DNA of 64,000 bases, from the NCBI RefSeq assembly GCF_002846205.1, contig NZ_PHKV01000002.1, positions 62,001-126,000 of the forward strand, given 5' to 3'. A program made the translations under genes and the position numbers. Every line of letters starts with the position of its first letter. The stretch's first letter is position 1. The notes under the pieces are model-generated. The model was not told where the DNA came from. It saw only the letters and a program-made list of their open reading frames with translations, and ran no database searches. This DNA comes from Xanthomonas prunicola. GTDB taxonomy: Bacteria > Pseudomonadota > Gammaproteobacteria > Xanthomonadales > Xanthomonadaceae. This document shows positions 8,704 through 16,352 of this stretch, piece by piece.

Positions 8704-9531
8704 TTGAACGAGCATGACGTGGTATCGGTTCGCATCGAAAACCGCATTGCCTGGGTGAAGTTCGCACGCCCCGACAAGCGCAATGCGATGAGCCCGGCGC
8801 TCAACCGCCGCATGATGGACGTGCTGGACGAGCTGGAATTCGACGACAACGTCGGCGTGCTGGTGCTCGGTGGCGAAGGCACGGCCTGGTCGGCCGGCAT
8901 GGACCTGAAAGAGTATTTTCGCGAAACCGAAGCGCAGGGTCTGCGCGGCGTGCGGCGCTCGCAGCGCGAATCGTATGGTTGGTTCCGCCGGCTGCGCTGG
9001 TATCAGAAGCCCACCATCGCCATGGTCAACGGTTGGTGCTTCGGTGGCGGCTTCGGCCCGCTGTTCGCCTGCGATCTGGCGATTGCCGCCGACGAGGCAC
9101 AGTTCGGCCTGTCGGAAATCAACTGGGGCATCCTGCCCGGCGGCGGCGTGACCAAGGTGGCGGTGGAACTGCTGTCGATGCGCGATGCGATGTGGATGAC
9201 GCTGACCGGTGAAATGGTGGATGGCAAGAAGGCCGCCGAATGGCGCCTGGTCAACGAAAGTGTGCCGCTGGAACGCCTCGAATCGCGCACCCGCGAAGTG
9301 GCCGAACTGCTGCTGCGCAAGAACCCGGTCGCGCTCAAGTATGCCAAGGATGCGGTGCGCCGCGTCGGCACCATGACCTACGACGAAGCCGAAGATTATC
9401 TGGTGCGCATGCAGGAAGCGGCCAACTCGTTCGACAACAACGCCCGCAAGGAAGGCATCCGTCAGTTCATCGACGAGAAGAGCTACAAGCCCGGCCTGGG
9501 CGAATACGACCTCAAGAAAAACAGCGCCTAA
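8704..9531 (+). CDS. ech: p-Hydroxycinnamoyl-CoA hydratase/lyase (feruloyl-CoA hydratase/lyase)
   Basis: Crotonase-fold enzyme of 275 residues that hydrates feruloyl-, caffeoyl- or p-coumaroyl-CoA and cleaves the product to vanillin (or the matching benzaldehyde) and acetyl-CoA. It closely follows the HCHL family: AWSAGMDLKEYFRETE, NGWCFGGGFGPLFACDLAIAAD for the oxyanion hole, and FGLSEINWGILPGGGV with the catalytic Glu near residue 138. The conserved C-terminal region QFIDEKSYKPGLG is present. The start codon is TTG, supported by AAGGAGA six bases upstream; no ATG is available. Second gene of the marR-ech-vdh-fcs unit. Confidence 0.92.
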   Translation: MNEHDVVSVRIENRIAWVKFARPDKRNAMSPALNRRMMDVLDELEFDDNVGVLVLGGEGTAWSAGMDLKEYFRETEAQGLRGVRRSQRESYGWFRRLRWYQKPTIAMVNGWCFGGGFGPLFACDLAIAADEAQFGLSEINWGILPGGGVTKVAVELLSMRDAMWMTLTGEMVDGKKAAEWRLVNESVPLERLESRTREVAELLLRKNPVALKYAKDAVRRVGTMTYDEAEDYLVRMQEAANSFDNNARKEGIRQFIDEKSYKPGLGEYDLKKNSA

Positions 9532-9614
9532 GCACGTCCTACGGCGCCCGAAGCGATGCGTGCGACCCACGCATCGCTGGCGCTGCCAGTGGTTTTCTGC
9601 ACCGAGGAGGGAGT

Positions 9615-11084
9615 ATGGAAGCCTTATCCGCAACGCTGCGCGGGATCGCTGCGCGTGGGCCGCTGGGTCTGTTCATCGACGGCCAGTGGCGCGCAAGCAA
9701 CGGCGATCGCCATGTCGATGTGATCGCACCGCATACCGAAGAACACCTGCTGCGCTACACCGAACCATCGCATGCAGATACCGAGGCGGCCGTGGCCGCG
9801 GCACGTGCCGCCTTCGACACCGGACCCTGGCCGCAACTGTCGCCGCCCGAGCGCGGGGTGATCCTCAAGCGCGTTGCCGACCAGCTGCGCGCGCGCATGC
9901 CGGAGCTGGCCGAAGCCTGGACCGGCCAGGTCGGCGCCACCATCGGTTTCAGCCGGCGCGCCTCGCAGCAGGCGCCAGATTTATTCGACTACTACGCTGA
10001 TCTGATTGCCACGCATGCCTTCGTCGACCCACGCGTGCGCCCGAACGGTGGACGCGTGCATGTGGTGCAGGAGCCGGTTGGCGTGGTCGCCGCAATCACG
10101 CCCTGGAACGCGCCACTGGTCTTGCTGTGCTACAAGGTCGCCGCCGCGCTGGCGGCCGGCTGCACGGTGGTAGCCAAGCCATCGCCGGAAACGCCGATCG
10201 ACGCCTACATCCTGGCCGAATGCATTAGCGCTGCCGGCATGCCCGACGGCGTGTTCAATCTGCTCCCCGCCGGCCGCGAGGTGGGCGAGCAATTGATCCG
10301 CCACCCGCATGTCGACAAGGTCAGCTTTACTGGCTCTACCCAGGCGGGGCGCTTGATCGGCATCGCCTGCGCCGAACGCCTGGCGCGGGTTGGCCTGGAG
10401 CTGGGCGGCAAATCGGCGGCGATCGTGCTGGATGATGCCCACATCGCCAAGGTGCTGCCCACCTTGGTGCCCTACTCGATGCCGATCGCCGGGCAGGTGT
10501 GCTTTTCGTTGACGCGCGTCCTGGTGCCGGCGCAGCGCCGCGAGGAGATCCTGCAGGCGTATTGCGCGGCATTGAGCGCAGTGAAACTAGGCGACCCGTT
10601 TGCCGCCGACACCGGCATGGGCCCGTTGGCGTTGGGCCGCCAGCTCGAACGCGTGCAGTCCTATATCGCAAAAGGCAGTGCCGAGGGCGCGCGCCTGGTC
10701 ATGGGCGGTGGCCGTCCGGCACACTTGCCGCGCGGCTTCTTCGTCGAACCGACGGTGTTCTCCGACGTCACACCGGACATGACCATTGCGCGCGAGGAAA
10801 TCTTCGGACCGGTGGTGAGCTTCATCGACTACCACGACGAAGCCGATCTCATCGCCAAAGCCAATGCCAGCGACTACGGTTTGCACGGCACCATCTACAG
10901 CGAAGATGCCGAACGCGCCTATCGCATCGCGCGCCGCGTGCGCAGTGGCAGCCACGCGATCAACGGCATGTGGGTAGACATCAGCATGCCATTCGGCGGC
11001 TTCAAACACTCGGGCATCGGCCGCGAAGGCGGTATCGAAGGTCTGCATGCCTTCCTCGAAACCAAGGCCGTGTATCTGAGCTAG
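9615..11084 (+). CDS. vdh: Aryl-aldehyde dehydrogenase (vanillin/4-hydroxybenzaldehyde dehydrogenase)
   Basis: NAD-dependent aldehyde dehydrogenase of 489 residues that would oxidise the aldehyde made by the upstream hydratase/lyase to vanillate, protocatechuate or 4-hydroxybenzoate. Family motifs are intact: TPWNAPLVLLCYKVAAALAAGCTVVAKPSPETP for cofactor binding, SFTGSTQAGR, LELGGKSA with the general-base Glu, and GQVCFSLTRVLV with the catalytic Cys. EEIFGPVVSFIDY and FGGFKHSGIGREGG complete the fold. The ATG at 9615 has GGAGG upstream. Substrate is assigned from position in the hydroxycinnamate operon. Confidence 0.9.
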   Translation: MEALSATLRGIAARGPLGLFIDGQWRASNGDRHVDVIAPHTEEHLLRYTEPSHADTEAAVAAARAAFDTGPWPQLSPPERGVILKRVADQLRARMPELAEAWTGQVGATIGFSRRASQQAPDLFDYYADLIATHAFVDPRVRPNGGRVHVVQEPVGVVAAITPWNAPLVLLCYKVAAALAAGCTVVAKPSPETPIDAYILAECISAAGMPDGVFNLLPAGREVGEQLIRHPHVDKVSFTGSTQAGRLIGIACAERLARVGLELGGKSAAIVLDDAHIAKVLPTLVPYSMPIAGQVCFSLTRVLVPAQRREEILQAYCAALSAVKLGDPFAADTGMGPLALGRQLERVQSYIAKGSAEGARLVMGGGRPAHLPRGFFVEPTVFSDVTPDMTIAREEIFGPVVSFIDYHDEADLIAKANASDYGLHGTIYSEDAERAYRIARRVRSGSHAINGMWVDISMPFGGFKHSGIGREGGIEGLHAFLETKAVYLS

Positions 11085-11288
11085 CACGCGTCCGGACAAG
11101 CCCGCGTGTGCGCACGTGTTGGTGTGCAGTTTCTCCGAGTGATTGCTCACCGCTTGGGTGCTGTTTGCCTGCGTGTCGGCTGCCTGCAGGCGAAATTCTC
11201 TCACCCGCCCATCCGTTGCGTTTAAACCTTCCACACGCAGCAGTCGCACTCACCCCAGTCACTTCCTCATTTTCCAGAAGACAGCGCC

Positions 11289-12767
11289 ATGGCCATGCCG
11301 ACCGACTCGATCGCTTTCCACGCCCGTCTCTCGCCGCAACAGCTGGCCGCACGCGATCTGTTGCTGGGCATCGAATGGACCTACGCCGAACTGGACACGT
11401 TGGTCGGCCGCCTGGCTGCCATGCTGCGCAGGCGCGGCTGCGTCGATGGGGAGCGGCTGGCGGTGCTGGCGCGCAATTCGGTGTGGCAAGTGGCATTGCA
11501 TTTCGCCTGCGGGCGGGTTGGCGCGATTTATGTCCCGCTCAATTGGCGGTTGAGCGCAACCGAGCTGGATGCATTGCTGCAACGCGCGGAGCCGCGCGTG
11601 TTGCTGGGCGACGATATCGCCGCTGGTCGCACCGACGTGGAAGCCTTGGCTGGGTTCATCGCAAGTGCCAATGCCCTGGAGCCAGCCGACACCCCATCGA
11701 TTCCGCCGGAACGCGTCAGCCTGATCCTGTTTACTTCCGGCACCTCCGGTCAGCCCAAGGGCGTGATGCTGAGCGAGCAGAATTTGCGGCACGCGGCGCA
11801 CAACTTTGGCGTCACCACGCGGGTGGACGCGAGCAGCAGCTTTCTGTGCGAAGCGCCGATGTTTCACATCATCGGCCTGGTCACCAATGTGCGCCCGGTG
11901 CTGGCAGTGGGTGGCTCGATCCAGGTATCTAATGGCTTTGAGCCAAAACGCACGTTGGGCTGGTTGGCCGATCGATCGTTGGGTATCACCCACTACGTCG
12001 GCGTGCCGCAGATGATGCAGGCATTTCGCAATCAGCCCGGCTTCGATGCGGCAGCGCTGCGTCATCTCACCGCATTGGTCAGCGGTGGCGCGCCGCACGC
12101 CAGCGACGATCTGCTCGGCTGGCTGGACGATGGCATCCCGATGGTCTGCGGCTTCGGCATGAGCGAGGCCGGCACGGTGTTCGGCATGTCGGTGAATTGC
12201 GATGTGATCCGCAACAAGCTGGGCGCGGCTGGCATCGCAGCGCCATCGGTGCAGACACGCGTGGTCAATGCCAACGGCGACGACTGCCCGGCGGGCGTTC
12301 CCGGTGAGTTGCTCTTGCGCGGCCCCAACCTCAGCCCAGGTTACTGGCGTGACCCGCAGGCCAGCGCCGACGTGCTCGATAGTGAAGGATGGTTCCGTAC
12401 CGGCGATATCGTGCAGCGTGATGCCGACGGCTTCTTCTGGATAGTCGACCGCAAGAAGGACATGTTCATTTCCGGCGGCGAGAACGTGTATCCGGCAGAG
12501 ATCGAAGCCTTGCTCGCCGATCACCCGAGCATTCGCGAGTGCGCGGTGGTCGGCATGGCCGATCAGCAATGGGGCGAAGTGGGCTATCTGGCGATCGTGC
12601 CGGCCGATGAAGTACCGGATCTGGAAGAGATCCGCAGCTACCTGATCGCACGGCTGGCCAAGTACAAGGTGCCCAAGCACCTACGCTTGGTGGAGACATT
12701 GCCGCGCACGGCCACCGGCAAGTTGCAGAAGGGGCGCTTGAGGGATGCCCTGGCCAGTGAGAACTGA
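11289..12767 (+). CDS. fcs: Hydroxycinnamate (feruloyl)-CoA ligase
   Basis: ATP-dependent acyl-CoA ligase of 492 residues, ANL superfamily. It activates ferulate, p-coumarate or caffeate to the CoA thioester, the first step of this pathway. The phosphate loop LILFTSGTSGQPKGVML, the motif GFGMSEAGTVFG, EGWFRTGDIV with the ATP-ribose Asp, DRKKDMFISGGENVYPAEIE at the domain hinge, and the C-terminal catalytic Lys in PRTATGKLQKG are all present. A 200-bp gap separates it from the dehydrogenase gene, so it may have its own promoter. A hairpin follows the stop. Confidence 0.9.
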   Translation: MAMPTDSIAFHARLSPQQLAARDLLLGIEWTYAELDTLVGRLAAMLRRRGCVDGERLAVLARNSVWQVALHFACGRVGAIYVPLNWRLSATELDALLQRAEPRVLLGDDIAAGRTDVEALAGFIASANALEPADTPSIPPERVSLILFTSGTSGQPKGVMLSEQNLRHAAHNFGVTTRVDASSSFLCEAPMFHIIGLVTNVRPVLAVGGSIQVSNGFEPKRTLGWLADRSLGITHYVGVPQMMQAFRNQPGFDAAALRHLTALVSGGAPHASDDLLGWLDDGIPMVCGFGMSEAGTVFGMSVNCDVIRNKLGAAGIAAPSVQTRVVNANGDDCPAGVPGELLLRGPNLSPGYWRDPQASADVLDSEGWFRTGDIVQRDADGFFWIVDRKKDMFISGGENVYPAEIEALLADHPSIRECAVVGMADQQWGEVGYLAIVPADEVPDLEEIRSYLIARLAKYKVPKHLRLVETLPRTATGKLQKGRLRDALASEN

Positions 12768-12807
12768 TGCGCCATCGCATCGGCGCGGGTGCGCAGACCA
12801 AACTGTA

Positions 12808-12833
12808 CAACGGGCAGCCTGAGCCGCCCGTTG
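12808..12833 (+). terminator. Hairpin downstream of the CoA ligase gene
   Basis: Perfect 8-bp arms CAACGGGC (12808-12815) and GCCCGTTG (12826-12833), with a possible two extra inner pairs and a 4-nt loop, begin about 40 bases after the fcs stop. There is no T run, so it is only a candidate terminator between the convergent fcs and lysR genes. Confidence 0.45.
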
Positions 12834-12941
12834 CTGTGGCATTACGCACTGTCTGCTGCATCAAACCGCTATGCGTTCGACATCCGTCGAGCGTTTATGC
12901 ACGTCAGCACGAGCAGCGCTCGGTGCCCAAGCCTCATGCGA

Positions 12942-13943
12942 TCACGCAGATTCGTTCAGCAACACGTCGTCTTCGCCGATACGATCATCCACCCACACCG
13001 CGCCCTGTTCGGCCATGAGCGCGAGCTGGTTCTCCAGCTCGCGCATCAGCAAGCGCACGCCGGGCTTGTGGATTGCGCCGCCATCGCGATAGATCACCCC
13101 ACCTGCGCGGGCCTGCGAGGGCTGCTGCAGCTGGAAGGCACGCAACTCGCCGCGTGCGATATCGCCAGCCACCATCATGCTTGGCATCACCGCAATGCTG
13201 TCGGTACCGAGCAGGATTTCGCGCGTGAAACTGGCCGAGCTGGAACGCAACTGATCGCGCGTTGCCAGGCCGTGTTCGCGCATCACCTGTGCAACGTCGC
13301 GTTCGACATGTTGGCTCAGGGTCGGCAGCACCTGGCGGTAGGCGACCGCTTCGGCGATGCGCACCGGGCCGTTGGCGAACAGCGGGTGGTCGCTGCGCGC
13401 CACCAGCGCAATCGGGTCCTGGTACAGCACCTTGCGAATCAGTGCGTCGTAGCGGGCCAGGGGATACAACCGCCCGACCACCAGATCGATCTCGTTACCG
13501 GCCAGCTTGGGCAACAGCTCATCGGTGCGACCGTGCAGCAGACGTACCCGCAGCGTGGGTTCGGTGCGATACAACGCGGCCAGTACCGCCGGCAGCAAAC
13601 CGCTGGCTGCCACCGGCAAGGCCCCGACCGTGATGGTGAGCGCATCGTCCTGCAGCAGTCCTTCGAAGGTGTCCTGCGCACGCCGTAGCTGGCCCAGCAC
13701 CACATGCGCAGTCTGCACCAGCACCTCGCCCATCGCGTTGGGGCGCACGCCGCGCGAGTGCCGCTCGAACAGTGGCGCGCCGACGATCTCTTCGATCTCC
13801 TGCAGGGCACGCGTGAGCGCAGGCTGGGTGACATTCAGGACGCGTGAGGCGCGCAACAGGCTTTTCTGCCGGTCCAGCGCTTCGATCACACGCAGGTGCC
13901 GCACCTTGATGCGATGTTCAAAGAACACGGAGGACATGGTCAT
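12942..13943 (-). CDS. LysR-family transcriptional regulator linked to ligBA
   Basis: A 333-residue LysR-type activator. The N-terminal winged helix includes RHLRVIEALDRQKSLLRASRVLNVTQPALTRALQEIEE, the family DNA-recognition region, followed by a periplasmic-binding-protein-like ligand domain. The sequence recalls PcaQ/GbpR-type regulators of aromatic acid catabolism. It lies 65 bases downstream of ligA on the same strand and so may be co-transcribed as ligB-ligA-lysR, unlike the usual divergent LysR arrangement. The ATG at 13943 is used (AAGG upstream); the ATG two codons further in is also possible. Confidence 0.87.
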   Translation of the reverse strand: MTMSSVFFEHRIKVRHLRVIEALDRQKSLLRASRVLNVTQPALTRALQEIEEIVGAPLFERHSRGVRPNAMGEVLVQTAHVVLGQLRRAQDTFEGLLQDDALTITVGALPVAASGLLPAVLAALYRTEPTLRVRLLHGRTDELLPKLAGNEIDLVVGRLYPLARYDALIRKVLYQDPIALVARSDHPLFANGPVRIAEAVAYRQVLPTLSQHVERDVAQVMREHGLATRDQLRSSSASFTREILLGTDSIAVMPSMMVAGDIARGELRAFQLQQPSQARAGGVIYRDGGAIHKPGVRLLMRELENQLALMAEQGAVWVDDRIGEDDVLLNESA

Positions 13944-14008
13944 GGGGTGGGCCTTACGTTGGGAAGTGGGGTAATGCGGCGGTACGGCGCATCGCCGCTA
14001 CGCGCCGC

Positions 14009-14368
14009 TCAGCGCGCATGGGGCACACGCCGCGTCTTCATGAAGTCCTCGAACGATTCGCCGCGCATGATGGCGTAGACCTGCAGATTGGTCATGCGCA
14101 CCACGCGCGCGAATTTTTCGATGACGAAGAAGTTGGCGCCGTACTGCACCAGGCCAAGCCAATCGCGCGCGCGGATCAACGCCTTCTCCTGTTCGGTGAG
14201 TTCGGCTTCCTGCATCAATACTTCTGCATCCTGCAAAAAGCGATCGCGCCACGGGGCGCGGATCATGTGCCAGAAGAACCGGTTGAGGCGCAGTGCGCGA
14301 TTGCTGGTGCGCAGATCGAACAGGTACGTACCTTCGATCTGCTCCATGCCCTGGGTTTGCGGATTCAT
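14009..14368 (-). CDS. ligA: Protocatechuate 4,5-dioxygenase alpha subunit
   Basis: Small subunit of the two-component extradiol (class III) ring-cleaving dioxygenase; 119 residues, shorter than the 139-residue Sphingobium LigA. The subunit covers the active site of LigB. Family features include EGTYLFDLRTSNRALRLNRFFWHM near the N-terminus, RDWLGLVQYGANFF in the middle and the C-terminal YAIMRGESFEDFMKT. The start at 14368 is fixed by GAGGAGG upstream. It starts ten bases after ligB, implying co-expression. Confidence 0.92.
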   Translation of the reverse strand: MNPQTQGMEQIEGTYLFDLRTSNRALRLNRFFWHMIRAPWRDRFLQDAEVLMQEAELTEQEKALIRARDWLGLVQYGANFFVIEKFARVVRMTNLQVYAIMRGESFEDFMKTRRVPHAR

Positions 14369-14378
14369 CAGCACCTCC

Positions 14379-15275
14379 TCATGCCGCGTCGGCAGTGCGC
14401 GCGAGCAACTCGGCCGAACGCGGCGCACCGGCCGCTTCTTCGCCCGGCTCGTACAGCACCACGGTCATCGCAGTGGTGGTCATCAGGTAGTAGTTCTGAT
14501 GCAGCTTGCGGATCGGCCCGTCGAGCGCGCCGCGCATCGCCAGCCACATGATCTGCTCCACGCTCTCGGCACCGCCCAGGCGCACGTAATCGGTGTGGGT
14601 GAGATCGGTGAGGCTCTCTGGTGCATGCTGGAACCGGTCCAGAAATTCCATGTCCCAATCGGTGTTGTTGAAACCGGTGCGCTCGCCATGGATCTGGTGC
14701 GATAGCCCACCGGTGCCCACGACCACCACCCTGAGATCCTCCGGATACGACTCGATCGCGCGGCGCACCGCCTGGCCCAGGCGATAGCAACGGCGCGCGG
14801 TCGGCAACGGGTACTGCAGCACGTTGATGGCGATCGGCACCACCGTGCCCGGCCAGTCCGGCACATGCGGCCACAGCAGCGGCAGCGGCGCCGCGCAGCC
14901 ATGGTCGATGGGCTTGTCCTGGAACACGGTCAGGTCGAACTCGTCGTTGACCAGGCATTCGGCGATATGTGCCTGCAACTGCACATCGCCACGAATCGGC
15001 GGCAAGTTGCGCAGCCCCGCCCCTTCGTCGGCAACCGGGAAACGTTCGCCCACGCCCAGCGCGAAGGTGGGATACAGATCGAAGAAGAACGTCGTGCAAT
15101 GGTCGTTGTAGAAAAACACCAGCACGTCGGCCTGTTGTTCGGCCAGCCACGCCGCTACCGGCGTATAGCCGTCAAACAGCGGCTTCCACACCGGATCCTG
15201 CTGCTTGCCCTTGTCGTAGGCCACCCCGATGGTGGGAACGTGCGAGGTCCCGATACCGCCGATGATGCTTGCCAT
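14379..15275 (-). CDS. ligB: Protocatechuate 4,5-dioxygenase beta (catalytic) subunit
   Basis: Catalytic subunit of 298 residues, close to LigB of Sphingobium (302). It opens the ring of protocatechuate, or of the related gallate or 3-O-methylgallate, between C4 and C5 using Fe(II). The metal ligands line up as His12 (GTSHVP), His59 (FFYNDHCTTFF) and Glu240 (GGAESVEQIMW), and the catalytic base as His193 (VGTGGLSHQIHG). First gene of the ligB-ligA(-lysR) unit, divergent from a GntR regulator with an inverted-repeat operator between them. The genes that normally process the ring-opened product (ligC, ligI, ligJ, ligK) are absent from this window. Confidence 0.93.
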   Translation of the reverse strand: MASIIGGIGTSHVPTIGVAYDKGKQQDPVWKPLFDGYTPVAAWLAEQQADVLVFFYNDHCTTFFFDLYPTFALGVGERFPVADEGAGLRNLPPIRGDVQLQAHIAECLVNDEFDLTVFQDKPIDHGCAAPLPLLWPHVPDWPGTVVPIAINVLQYPLPTARRCYRLGQAVRRAIESYPEDLRVVVVGTGGLSHQIHGERTGFNNTDWDMEFLDRFQHAPESLTDLTHTDYVRLGGAESVEQIMWLAMRGALDGPIRKLHQNYYLMTTTAMTVVLYEPGEEAAGAPRSAELLARTADAA

Positions 15276-15353
15276 GCTGCGCTCCTGCGACGCGGGCCGG
15301 CCGCTGATCAGGGCGGGCGCGCATCAGTAAGTGAGTCGGGACCTGCACCGCAA

Positions 15354-15413
15354 TGGATCCCAAAAAGGAAGACCAACGACTACGGATCGCCAAATAGGTA
15401 TCCTTGGGATCCA
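15354..15413. promoter_or_regulatory. Paired inverted-repeat operator between ligB and gntR
   Basis: TGGATCCCAA (15354-15363) and its exact reverse complement TTGGGATCCA (15404-15413) are separated by 40 bases in the divergent promoter region. Each half is itself a near palindrome around GGATCC and resembles the TTGGATCCAA-type sites bound by VanR-like GntR regulators. The spacing centre to centre is 50 bp, about five helical turns, so two dimers could bind the same DNA face and loop or bridge. Control of ligBA and gntR by this regulator is inferred from position. Confidence 0.65.
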
Positions 15414-15510
15414 AAAGTGCCATCAAGCGATCTCATCCGCAAGTTTTTTATACCAGTCATTGCAAGTTTTCCCTGTCGAAGGAACGTGCGCTGCGGTATG
15501 GCGCGAGAGA

Positions 15511-16185
15511 ATGGAGCCAATGGCGAACAATCACCGATTGCAAGCGATACAGCAGCTACGCGAATTGATCCTGTGCGGCACCCTCGCCCCTGGCCAGCGC
15601 GTCACCGAGGCAGCACTGGCCGAGCGCCTGGGCATTTCGCGCACGCCGATCCGTCAGGCCCTGCCGGCGTTATGCCAGGAAGGTCTGCTGGTGCAGGCCG
15701 GCAACCGTGGTTACGCGGTGCGGCGTTTCAGCCAGCAGGAAAGCCTGGATGCACTGACGGTGCGCGCATTGATGGAAGGCATGGCCGCGCGCACGGTCGC
15801 CGAAGAAGGCGCATCCGAGGAGTTACTCACCACGCTGCATGCCTGTTTGGGCGAAGGCGACCGCATCCTGGCCAGTCGCCCCCTCTGCGCCAACGATGAG
15901 CAGGCCTATGGCGCAATGAATGCCCGTTTCCATCACGCCATCGTGGAGGCTGCCAACAAGCCGATCCTCACCGAAACCATGGAACGGTGCACGCTGGTGC
16001 CGTTCGTCAGCCCGATCAACGTGGTGTTCGGCCAACGCTCTGCCACGCTCACCTACGACGACCTGTATTACGGACACAGGCAACACCACGCGATCGTCTC
16101 GGCCATCGAACAACGCGATGCCGCACGCGCCGAATTGCTGTTCCGCGAGCACGCCAACACCCAACGGCACAGCATGGGAATCTGA
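15511..16185 (+). CDS. GntR-family (FadR/VanR-like) transcriptional regulator
   Basis: A 224-residue GntR regulator with an N-terminal winged helix (LRELILCGTLAPGQRVTEAALAERLGISRTPIRQAL) and a C-terminal all-helical FCD domain containing MNARFHHAIVEAANKP and HRQHHAIVSAIE, whose His residues usually bind a metal next to the effector. Effectors of this subfamily are often carboxylic acids. ATG at 15511 is used; ATG at 15520 is an alternative. Divergent from ligBA and sharing its promoter region, it is probably their repressor. Confidence 0.88.
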   Translation: MEPMANNHRLQAIQQLRELILCGTLAPGQRVTEAALAERLGISRTPIRQALPALCQEGLLVQAGNRGYAVRRFSQQESLDALTVRALMEGMAARTVAEEGASEELLTTLHACLGEGDRILASRPLCANDEQAYGAMNARFHHAIVEAANKPILTETMERCTLVPFVSPINVVFGQRSATLTYDDLYYGHRQHHAIVSAIEQRDAARAELLFREHANTQRHSMGI

Positions 16186-16295
16186 GACGCACGTGTTGCG
16201 GTGGTTGGTCCCGTTGTACGGGCGGCGGCACCTTCCTGGTCGACGATGTCGCGTGCACAGCGCAACCCGATCCGCTCGAGACGTCGCATCAGTTC

Positions 16296-16337
16296 CATCC
16301 CACATTGCCGGAGCCGGTGCGCCGGCAATGTGGGATG
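16296..16337. terminator. Long perfect hairpin between convergent gntR and the porin gene
   Basis: Exact 16-bp arms CATCCCACATTGCCGG (16296-16311) and CCGGCAATGTGGGATG (16322-16337) flank a 10-nt loop. The hairpin lies 110 bases after the gntR stop and 15 bases beyond the end of the oppositely directed porin gene, so it can serve both directions. There is no T run on either side. Confidence 0.55.
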
Positions 16338-16352
16338 CGTTACCGGCGCGCG

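Noticed and set aside
9240..11084. The 614-codon frame extending upstream of the aldehyde dehydrogenase
   Set aside because: The first 125 codons overlap the hydratase/lyase gene in another frame; the true start is the ATG at 9615 with GGAGG upstream.
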